Source of the DNA: Lingula anatina
Taxonomy: Eukaryota > Brachiopoda > Lingulata > Lingulida > Lingulidae
DNA length: 64,000 nt
Assembly: GCF_001039355.2 (NCBI RefSeq)
Contig: NW_019773703.1
Span: forward strand, 186,001 to 250,000
Reading direction: 5' to 3'
Position 1 is the stretch's first letter, and each line of letters begins with the position of its first letter. A model generated the notes under the pieces. That model made no database searches and had not been told where the DNA came from. It saw only the letters and a program-made list of their open reading frames with translations. Positions 14,655 through 26,600 of this stretch are shown here, piece by piece. The position numbers and the translations under genes were made by a program.

Positions 14655-17600
14655 CACACACAGACACAGGCACACTCAGTTATCTGCCGGACCTACATTT
14701 ATGAATGAGTTTAGAGAAACCTCATAACTGTGTGAACTAACACTGAACCTGTGAGGTTGTGTCGACATCAATTTTCTACTCTGAGATTTTGTCAGCCTGA
14801 AGTGTTATGCATTTATGATCCCTGATAGGCAAAAAATCTCAGCCAGAGATAAAGTTTCAGTGTGACGAGGCTGGTTGCAGCACTTCCTGATGCCATTTTT
14901 TGGACAAAATCTTCAGCATTATAACCATTTGTCCAGTGACTGCTACAATTCCGGAATAACCATTTTTGGGCACTTGGACATGCATAATTATTATGCAAAA
15001 TGCTTTTACTAGGCTCGCTGCTAGCTGTGGAAGTGCTTTTGGAAGAACATTGAAAATTCGTAATTTTTTTTTCCAACTCATTATTAACTACAGCAAGTCT
15101 TCTTTAATTTTAAGAGATCATTTCCTTGAATCAGATTTATGTAAACCCTATTTTTATGCCAGTAAGTGAGTTTTTCCTTAATCTCTTTCAAGTTTGCATC
15201 AAACACACAAAAAAATGTTTTTAAAAAATCTAAAAAATTCTAAAAAATCAGCATGAATCATTTTAAGGGTTCAAGAAAACGGTTGGAAATTTTATCAATA
15301 TCACATTTTTGTTTTACTCTTAATCAATCACATAAGTTAAAGATCATGATCATAACTTTCTCTTTACAAATTATCTTAACTGTTGTGCCAGAAATGCAGA
15401 ATCAAATTTGTAAACTGTATTGGTATGCAGGCTGACCCAAAACTTTAAGACATGATGTATGTTTATTCCTCTTTAGACTGATATCTGACAAAAAGAGATG
15501 TAGCTGATGAAGAATTGGGGTAATTGGTACCGACTAGACAGATACAGTCTTCATTCCAGAAAATGGGTTTTTAGTTTACAAATTTACGCAAAAAGAGAGT
15601 AACTAGGTGATGGGAGCTTGTCAGTTCTCTCCGTTTAGTGTAATGATAAAATGGAAAAATGTTGTTTGTTAATAAAAAGTTTTATTTGGTAAATTGATGT
15701 GCATATTTTCAGTCTGGAAGACTTGGGGAGAGGGATAGGTTGCACTTGTTGGTATTCAAGGAGAACATTTTCTGTGGGAAAAGGTCACTGACTGACTATA
15801 ATGTAAGGGACAGCCTGAGAGGGGTAATACTGCCATCATTGCTGCAATTCAAATCCTAGTAAATAAAACACTGTGTTGTGTTTGCAGACACGCATGTAGT
15901 TGCTGGAGTTTACATGTACTTAGACATGAAATAAAAAAAATTGGGGTACGTATACTTTGTCAGTTTTGTTTTTGGCAACTAAAATAAAACATGAAATCAT
16001 CCTGAGGATTTTTTTCTCATGGACATTGAGTGCACATTCTAATAAAAAAGTGTGTAAGAGCATAACCTTATAACAATATATTGTTTCATTCTGGTATTCC
16101 ATGCACATAAAATATTGAAACAAACAATGTGGGATGTCAGAATAAGTATGATACATATTAAGTAGATTTATTGAAAATTCTACCAATGTCTCTGCAAACT
16201 TCCAGTCCTGGTTCTTATCCATTATGCACAAATTTACCCAACAGTCCATCTACAAGCAATTATCATGTCCAGGATTCTGCACTAGGGTATCATAAAGACC
16301 AACCCCTGCCCCCCAAGATGGCCCCCACTCTATCTCTGACACCTTTTTCCCAGACAACTGGGCAAGCTGTAGGTACATAACCTTGAAAGGTCTTCTGTAT
16401 GTGTCTTGCTGTTCACCTGTAGAAGGAACACATGTTCTTACTTAGCGCCTGTCCCCTAGTTCAGATACCAGATAGGCCAATGTGTCTGGGATTATTAGGC
16501 ACATCTTCAAGTCACCCACTGCTTAACATTACCATACCTAGCGTTCTAGGGTGAAAGGCTTGCGTCCTCAATATAGTTTTAAAAAACATATTTTTTACAC
16601 GAGAAAGAATTTCCTTGAAAAGTTCACAAGCAGATAAAGTTGAGCACCTGGTTCCAGTGCAAGCACACCTTGTGTAACAAGTTTGTTTGCATTAAAGAAC
16701 ATTTGAGCTACGTTGCTACAGCAACCATACATTATTGCGCACTAGTTGATTTATAATTACTAACCTTGAAAAGAAAAAAAAAAGTTGGCAGAGTTAGGAT
16801 TTACGAAGGGAGGAAGAGCAGTATTTTTTCAAGGAGTTTGTAAACAGCAGGTAAGCTTCGCAAGATTTTATCATCTCTTTAACCTTGGAGATTTTATTTT
16901 TTATTAAAGAAAATGTGGTTCTCAGAGTTTTCCCCAGCCAGCATTGTCCTGCCTATGTGCACATTGAGTTTGACACTTCCCCATGACCTGTTTCCCCTTC
17001 AGAAACAAGTCTTTATTTTCTGAGTCAAATTTGTTCAAGGCAGATGTCTTGGTAGACAAACTAAGCATGATAAATCAAACAGCAGAAAAACAATACTAAT
17101 TTAATTATGTTCAGCTTTTTCCATGGTCTAATTAAGTGGTAAACTTGCTGATGCTTGAGGGGCTCGGGCATTGCCTTTTACTTTCTTGCACTGCTTGACT
17201 TTTTCCCTGTGTAAACCACATTGGCGTCTTGCTGTAAAACACAATGGCACAATGTTGTCTCATTCTCAAGCAGAAAGCAGTTTTCTGCCCACAAGAGGTG
17301 GACTTTGATGTGTGTAAACAAGGAGGCCGTGACACGGAGACTGCTCATCCTTCTGTGAACATGCCTCTTGTCTTGTACCAAAGGACCAGACATGCGTGTC
17401 ATTTCCTGCTGGCTTTTTTATCACTGGCTGATTGATATCTTAAGAGTAGTTGTACATGTGGCTTTTTTTGTATCGTGACTGTCTGTTTGCCAGATTTGTT
17501 TCTCAATTACTACACGTTTCACTTGTATTCAATCTATTCCTGTTGCCCAATTAAAGTTATGTTTTGAAAGGTTTATTCTGCTTGATTAAGCTGTGATGTT

Positions 17601-20600
17601 TGAATTAACAATAAGAATCTCCTCAATGACTGAGATAATGAACAGCAATTAATTAATTTAATTGATTTTTTATCTATTGAGTTATTTTGAGATCTTCCTA
17701 CACAACCATCAAACTAAAAGCAGAATCAATGGGCTATTGTTAGAAGGGCAGGTCAGAAATCTGATGTTTGTTTTGTTATTTTAGTATGATCTTGAAATGT
17801 TATAGGAGCTTAATTTTATTCCCATGGTATTTGCATTTTATGATCCTGGCCACAGAATTCGACATGAAGTACACACTCCGCGAGGGAGGAGGCTTAAATA
17901 GAGGAAAAATGACTGAACTAGCGAATCACTAGCACAAATAAAAATCATTCATGCAACTATTGACTTACACTGAGATCTCACAGTTTTAGTAATACAAAAA
18001 GTCAACAGTTATTGTAGTAAGAGGGATTTAAAACACAGGCTTCTGCACACTTTGAAACAAGAGCCATGGTCTTGTGTAGGGACAATTGACAGTCACATAA
18101 AAGCCAAAATCTCATACCTACGCATTGTTTGTGTGACAGCAAGACTGACTGCTGTATTTGACAGAACTGACAACACTTTGAAAAGAGATTAAAAAACAAT
18201 TACATATTATATGGAATATTAAAGCAAAAACTAGACAGTTTGATATTTTGAGGTAGGAGGTAAACGCACATCTAGGTAAGTTTATCTTGTCAGCTGCCTT
18301 CTTCATAAAAGAGCAATATTAAGTGGCACGTTATCTAAAAATAAATATGATAGATTAGAAACAGACCCCCCATTTTTTTTTTTTTTTTTTTTGAAAAAAA
18401 CAAACATAAAAATGGAATTTTGAAAGAGGAATATTGAACAGTTGTTTATGTTTATCACATAGTCTGTAGTTAAGTCAGTATTTCGTAGCTGATAGGTAGT
18501 GTTGGAATGGCAGGTAAGACCTAGGAAGATACAAAACATGTACTTGAATTGGCAGATGTGAGTGGGGGAAAATGGGTGAGTGATAATTTTATGTATGACA
18601 TTCATTGTCTTCAGTAAACAAAAATTTTAGAAAAAAAAGAGGAAAAAAGCAAAATGATGATTTGGATTCACAGTCATTTATGAAGAAGATGGCATTTGGG
18701 CTCCAGAGAGAAATACAAGTTCTGAAATAAGATTCCAGGTATAGTAGTTCATGAAGGACCACGTAGACTATCAAGTTTAGCAAGAAAATTGGGAAACTGA
18801 GCTCCGTTGGTTATTTTCCAATTTGTCTTGTGGAAGATGTGTTGCATAAATAATTAGGTTGTCTCTATTTGTGTATCCGTCTGTTCCATGAGGAAAGAAA
18901 AGAGATAGCCAGCGGCTGTGCAAGAAACTCTAATGTATTACACCTTGTTACAAGACACTTAACACAGTGCTCTTGCCATGTAGACAACAGTCTCAAGTTC
19001 TTTGCATTTCCCAATTCGTAAAGGGAATAGGATACCCAGGCGTAAAAAAGCACAGCCAGAAGGCATATCCTTCAGACTGGTTAATTTGCAGAAAAACGGT
19101 TTACGCTATTTGTTGTAATACATGGGTGCACTGTGGCTTTATCTGCCAGATCTCACAGTGAATCTGAAAGCCAAAGCAAGATTCAGCAATTACTTTATAA
19201 GGGCAGCAATTTGAGGCGTGACTTTGTTTATCCTCTGATGTTCTTTCAGTAATTCCAAATCATTCCATATATTTTATGAGCATTTTTGCATAACATTGAT
19301 CAAAAAGCTGAAGGTCAAAAAAAGTGTGACCTATATGTTGTGGAAAATTGGAACTGACAGTATCAATGGCAATTGAGAGCCTGTAGTGTGGGCCCTCAAC
19401 ACATTATAAAATATATGTTGCAGTCTAGACTGGTTTGTTCTTAAGGTCCTCCCCATTAAACCTCATTACTTGGAGCACTTCTCAAGCCTTTGGGCAATTG
19501 CTCCCTTCAGGTTCAGGCAGAAACCCCACACATTCCCCATAATATATAAGCAACAGCCGAGACCCTTCTCACTCTTAAAAAAATAATAACAGGAGGCCAA
19601 TCCATAAAAGTTGAATTAAAAAAAGGTTGTTATGATAATTTTTTCTTTTTTTTTTTGTGAAAATGCTTTTTGTAATTGCCAACAACTATTACTTTGATTA
19701 CTTGTAGTATCTTATATATCTGTAAATCTTTTCCACTTTCAATTTTTAAATTAAATTAATAGCAGGTTAATGAAATTTTTTAACCTGCTAATGATTTTTG
19801 TGAAGAAATGCTTTTTGATAGTATCTTTCAGTATTATATCTCATAAAGATATAATCTTTCACACATTAGTATTATAAATGACTACGACTTGAACGGTGGT
19901 TTTAGTCAATGTAGAAAACCACACACACATAATAAATCATACCTTATGGTGTAAGTCCCAGTGTATGGTAAATAGTTAAGGGGGACCTGGGTTACAATTT
20001 CTCCATAACTGTCATAACCAGTTATTTCCCAGGGACTAAAGCTGATAAAGGATAAGAAAAAAATGCATCAAGATATGATGTAAATTGTCTATAAATGTCA
20101 TCATGTATACGTAAGAACATGCACTCTCAATCAAGCTGCATTACTTGTGTGTGATAAATGAAACTTACAACTGCAGTTTTCCAGGTACTTTCTAGATTCC
20201 TGAAGTTGTGTGGTTTTTTGACTTGGCTCAAACTGCCATTAGCTTTTGAACAGAAGTGAAACGGGCAATGGCTTCAATGAAAGTATTGACTGACAGTGTA
20301 AAGATTATATGTAAAAAGTTAAAAACTCATCATGAGTATATTTGTAATAACAAAATGCATTTAACTTGAGCACATTGAATTAAAATGAATTAAAGAAAGA
20401 ATGAGATTCCTTTTACAAAATGTCTGCCAGTTAAGTAAAATCAGACTTCCATGTTCTGAAGCACAGTTGTTGTGTGAGAACATTTTAAAAATGTTTTCGT
20501 CATGACAGTGGAAGGATAAACAGCACGGAGGATATGTGATCATGTTATTACAATAGAAAGTCCATTAGTCATGACCCAAAACACACAACACAGTGTCTAC

Positions 20601-23600
20601 CCAAATAAAACATGGGAAATCAAACAGTTCCTCAGGTACACAGGATAAAAGTACATGTTTTAGTTGTTTAGGTTGTGAGAGAGGAGAAACAGTCTTCCCA
20701 GTAGATCTGCAAGCTGGCAGAGAGGATTGGTCATTCTGGTTTTTAATTTTGAAGACCTGAACTTTCTGTTTTAGCTATCTCTGGAGGAAAGTGTTTTTCT
20801 GGCAAGGCACCTTGCTTCCTCTTGTATTTCAAGTGGTTTACCTGAATTTATTGCTCAAATAACATAAGTTACATTTAATTAAAGTCAGGGGTTCACCCCT
20901 AACTGCTGGATATTTGGTGGTCCTAAACTTTAATTCCTGTCATGAGGAAAATGTTCTCCTTTCACTTTTGCTAAACAAAACAATTTTGTCTCCCTGCCCC
21001 CTCCCCCCATCCAATCCCTTGCTATGGTTTTGCGATTGGCAATAATGTGTGAGAATTAGTTTATTTTGGTGATGTTAACTCACTTGAGCTCATCAGCTAA
21101 GGTTGGCCCAGACACTGCCAGACACAACAGTGTGGAGTGGCATTAGCTCGGTGCAGTTGTCGGTGGCTAGTCTGACTGATCCACCCACCACCTGAACCCA
21201 TGGGCTGACGGCCAACCAAAGCACATTATCCTGTATGGTCATATGTGATGAGAAAAGAATCTGCAGCGAGCAAGCGGGTCTTGTTTTCTGTTGCCTTGGT
21301 TTGTGTTATGGTTTGTGGGGGTGAGGGGATGTTCTTTCACATGACCACTATTTGTAAGCGAGTGTTGTTCCTCTGTCCTTACTGCTTGGTGTGTGGGATG
21401 GAGTGAGGGTGGGATGGGATGAGTGGGATGGAGTGAGGGTGGGATGGGATGAGGTGGGATGGAGTGAGAGTGGGATAGAGTGGGATGGGGTGAGGGTGGG
21501 ATAGGATGGGGTGAGGGTGAGATAGAGTGAGGATTGGATGGAGTGAGAGTGGGATGCGGTGAGGGTGGACTGAGGGTAGATTGGAGAATGTAACTTTCAC
21601 ATGCCCAGTATATGACCTCTGTTTTTGCTGGAAAAATGCTCTTTTGAAGTGGTCTACAATCATTGTTCCCAATGCAAATGGAATAAATGTATTGTGAGGC
21701 AATGATTGTTAAAAGATGTAGTCATTTCTAAGATTCCACAGTTCAAATTATTTCAGCTAATATGCTTATAAATTATTTAAAAATTATTAAGAAGCTCAGT
21801 GAGAAATGAAATCCCTCTATTTGTTTGAAGGAAATGTGATTCAGTTTCATGAAACAATACTGTAAGAAAAAATAAGTCAGGGGTATTTGATATACAAGTG
21901 ACTTTCCTGTAATTTGAAACCAACACCTTAGAAATGTTTGGAACATTAATAGTTGTAATAATCAAGGGAATGCTCAGGTCTCCTGTCTTCTCTTGATGAA
22001 TGGGAACAACACTTCAAGGTGACACTGACACAACCAAGGAATTTAGGAAAACCAATTTCGTATAAAAAACATCAATAATTAGGATACTGTTACTGAAAAA
22101 TGCATGTCGGCAAATTTAATTAAGATGCCCTCAGATTTGTGTACATGTACCTAGACCGTGGCGCTTATCTATGTAGTAAATTTTGCTTTCCAAGAATTAG
22201 GGAATACCCTCCAGGATTTCCCAGCTGACTACCTTCACCCAGGCCTGACTTTTAGGTGAACCTCTAGAGGGGTTACTTGGTGTAAATGGGGCCTAAATAC
22301 CACGATCTACTCCACCTCCATTTGCTTTTGTTTTGAATTAGTTTTGACTCGTAATTACTATTAGTGATGTCTCTGCACTGGAAATAACATGTTCATAAAA
22401 CGTGTTAATTTTTTCGTACTATTTTAATAATTTAATTTTCAAAAAAGATCTTATATGACTGCATATTTACTGTGTCATTGTGTAAAAACCATTAGAAAAA
22501 ATTGTTATCAGTGTCAGTGCTGAAACTAGGAGCACGAAAACATCTTAGAAGCCTGCTTAGCCCAACAGCTATTTTTGTCAAAATCTAGTTTGTAGTTTTT
22601 TGCCTATTTTCAAGTAATCTGGTGTGGTCAGTAAATCTCATCAGCTAATCTAAACAAAATCTCCCCAGATCTCCCCCGAGTTGGATCAACATTGAGTAAA
22701 TTACTCAAGTTAGTCGCAAGAGATGGGAACGTCACTTTTTTTATTCAAACAAAGACACAAAATGGGATGTCTCCATTTGCAAATTCAAACAAGGTGCTGT
22801 CAGAGTGTTAACTCAGCCAGTGTGTGATACCCAGACCATGTATTCTTTGCTCAGGGGTGTTGGGTGAAACCCGGCTGGGATCTTTGTAACGTTTTGGTAA
22901 AATTTGTTATCCCAGAGTTAGCTGCTAATGGAATGATTACAGAGAATTCTTTTGGTAAACAGTGAGTGGAGATGAAAAAGAGGGCAGAGAAATACTTGAG
23001 GACGTTTATATAGTAGTAAAAAGAAATAGCTTAGAATCTGATTTCTCAAAAGATATGTTCAAGAAAAGACTGTAGAAATAATGTGCAATATTCTTGGTAC
23101 ATGTAAGTCCCCTCTAAGGTATGTTTATTTTGGAGATGATAGGGGTGTTTACCTGCCTCCTATAATATCTGAAATAAAGAGTTATTTTTTTTACATGATT
23201 GTCACACATGTATGTACTTTGGAGATATTCTTTAGGTGTTTTCTTTTTCTCTCAGTGTGTTCCTAAAAGTACATGTACTTAGAATCTGGTCCATAGAAGC
23301 TGTTATTTTTTGATGCTGGCCCATAAAGAACTCTGCGATGCAGTAGGCAGGTGTCTACTTGGTTTCTATTTATTAGAGGTAACAAATAGTAGAAAAGACC
23401 TGAGCACTAGATCTGAAAGTTCGGACCACCTTTTGGTTGAAATTTCTTTGGCAAAACAGGCCCCTGTTATAGTTGGCAGCAATGAAACTCCAGTGGGGCT
23501 GTTCTGCCCTAAGTCTAACTTTTATATCTTCTGGAATTTTCTGTGCCCTTCTACACTTGCTTTGATAAATTTGAATGTAAACATATAATTCATGTTTTGC

Positions 23601-26600
23601 CACAGTTCTGCCTCTTTATCAATTTATCCCTCTATGCTCGAGGTCAGTCGATGTGCCGTTGTTCCTAGAAATTACGAATAAACTAAAATCGGTAAACTAA
23701 GGTTTTGCTAACCTATTTCCTTTAGGTTGCAAATTATTTTACTTCATTGAAAAGATGTGTTGCAAAACAATAACTGAGCAGTTTTGTTTGCTTCATATTT
23801 TGTGAACTGCAAGGAGTTGGTCTGGAAATGAAAATTGCTTCTGTTAAAGATCAATTAAGCCAAAATTATATCATGAAGTATGTTAGCCAAGCCCAGACGT
23901 ATGCCTGCTGGCCCAGTAGATTGACATACTAATTTGTACATTAATCCAGCAGGTGACATTAAAAGCTGGAGTTATTAAGTGATCTTTAGGAACAATGTCA
24001 GTAGGGCAAGGTGCTAGGTCAGTGAAACTCTCCTTTGATTTTTATGAGAATTTAAATAGGAATGCCATTTGTTTTGAACCCAGACATACAATATACAATT
24101 GATTTATGCTGATTGTTCCAATTAATATTATGCAGGCAGTGACAAGGGCCAGTTTCAAGAACATTGTGGGTGTGAAAAAAAGAAAAAGAATAGTTGAGAA
24201 AATTGGACTAGGTACTGTAGTTTGTTATGTTCCAGACACAAAACAATAAGAATTCTATGCTCGTATCTGCATCTTGCTGGCAAGTATTTATGTATATTGG
24301 CATATTATTAATGTGTACCATGTATATGTAATTGTGAGTAAATGATAACTTTGTTCGTTGTGATATTTGATGCATTTACAGCTTATAAAAGGATTACAGG
24401 TGTGTTTGGACATTCTTTGGACATATCTATTCAAATTAAGAGAAAAGGGAGGTTTTCACTGTTCAGAACAGGGAACGGTTATTTTACCAACATAAAAGTG
24501 CATCCAAGAAGAGACAGGAACTGTACTATAAAACACTATGTGTCTGTCTCACTTGTCTCTTCCGATTCTGTTTCCACACTTTTTCTGACCGCCAAATTGC
24601 TGCAAGTGTGTGTGGCTAGGCTCATTTTTCCCATTTATCATGCTGTGATCAAATATTCCTGTTAGTTATGTCTTGTTAGAAAGTTTCATCTTTACAGATT
24701 TTTTCATCTTGTTAGCTTACACAGATCATGACAGGAGACCATTGCATAACTTAAGGATATCATTTTGCAAATTGTAAATCTTTAAAGCATCTGGGTAGGG
24801 GTGTGTTTAGGCAAAGCAGATAGCGTGAAAATGTTTCTGTTTTTTGTTTTATCCCAAATTTCTGATCATTTCACCTCTGAAGGATGCTTTTTCTCCCACT
24901 TGAAAAGAGCTATTAGGATAACATATGTTTTATGTAACATTGCTGGTTTTCACATGACTGAGAAATTCCCCTCCCTTTGAATAAGGCCCTCCTTTTATGC
25001 AAAAAAAAGGAATGTTTAGGAATTCACCCTGATTCTGTAAAAAATGTTTATCATTAGTAGGAATTCATTAGAGGAGGAGAGTTATTTCAGTTTTTAGGTA
25101 AACTATCTATTTTCCATATTGCTTTCACTGAGATTAAATATTAGTCAGTTGAAAGTGTTATGTAATTGGCGTTAAAAAAATAATGGGCAGATTTGGAACC
25201 AGAATTTTTGGTAATTTGAGCATCTTGAGAAAAATGAAGTTAGTGACTTTCCAATGAAAATGCTTCAGAAGAATAGTTGCGCAGTGTCACACACAATACA
25301 AGGGTGGCAGTGGCCAAATGCTGAAAGCTTTGTGATCAGCAGTGCATAAAAATTGGGAAAACTGCGATTTATTTCATGTTGAAAGCAGTATCACCTCTGA
25401 TGTCTGACCAAATGCCATGGGATCTAGATTTATTACTGAACACACTGCCATTAATTATGTTGCTAACAAGCTGTTCTTCCTATTCTACAGCTCATAGCCA
25501 TTGGACCCACCACACAGCAAGCGTTGGTGAAGCACGGGTACGCAGTCGCCGCGACAGCACACAAACCTACGCCACACTGCCTGCTCTCCTGTGTCATGGA
25601 GGTAAAATACTTCACTAACAGTAGACTTCTAAATTTTTTCAGCACCTTGAAGTGTTATTTGTATTGATAAAAGTGTTTCTTATATATTTCTCATGCCATT
25701 TAGTTTTTCTGCACAAAGGAATAAAGTGTTTTTTGTAAAAAAAATTAATATGTCAGCTGGATATTTCCATAAAGAAGAAAGCACATTTTTAAGGAAACAA
25801 TCATCTGACACAGACAAGTCTTTGTCAACATGTTTTATCTATAAAAAAGAGGATTTAAGGTTTATCTATCCTTTAAGAAGATGGAAACAACATATTCTGT
25901 TGGTTGACGCAATGGTTACGTTTTTTGCTTCAGGTTTAAAACATTTTGATATCTGTATAAATATTCCCTGTTGAAATGAAAACCTAGAGAGGTTTCTCTC
26001 CTTTAATCATAATAGTTAATATGTTTAGAGGAGGGTGGGGATGATTTTGTGATAACTGATTAAAAAGAATGAATTTTCCAGACAACCAACTCCTAAACTC
26101 TTCAGCAGAACTGTTCCTTGGCAATTTGCCAATGGAAATCAAGCAAATATTGTGTTTTTCCTAAAAATTGTGGACTGGATGCTATTTTGTTTTTATTTCA
26201 TTGGTCATTAATCAATATTTGTATCAATTTTCCTGCTGTCAATGTTGGCATCATTGTTTAGCATTCAAGAGTTTTAAAGACTGCTAACTTGTGTTTTGGC
26301 TATTGTCTTCTATGTCTTGTATGCTATGGTCAGCATGGCTGATAGGCACCAGATAATAAGTCATACTTTGTAATGGGACATTTTCTGAGCAGTATGTTGT
26401 ACATTTAACAAGAAAAACAAAAATACTCCAATGCCTTTCACTAAAAATCAGTGTGGGTAGGAAGATATTTAGGGGCATCTATCTCAAAAGAATAACATCT
26501 TCATAGTAATAGGTCTTCAGCAGAAGACCCCTTGGTAAATGATGATTTTTTTTTTTCTTTGGAAATGTTAAAGAATATTTGAGGGGGAAGTAAGACAAAA

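Larger units (their letters stand above)
9343..25490 (+). other. UROS: Large UROS intron (16.1 kb) with assembly gap; no nested gene recognised
   Basis: CpG-poor and AT-rich. It holds a CTCF-like site (9558), a T run (13009), a CA microsatellite, the N gap with duplicated flanks (14127-14916), a short perfect hairpin (19760) and a GGGATG-type minisatellite (21391). Open frames of 60-110 codons occur on both strands but none shows a known domain or paired splice signals. The frame at 9606-9887 is the most protein-like but matches nothing I know. Confidence 0.75.

Noticed and set aside
14321-14727. Several long frames on both strands across 14425-14622
   Set aside because: They exist only because the N gap contains no stop codons.
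21379-21702. Minus-strand 107-codon frame rich in Pro, His and Ser
   Set aside because: It is the C-rich strand of a minisatellite; the composition follows from the repeat.
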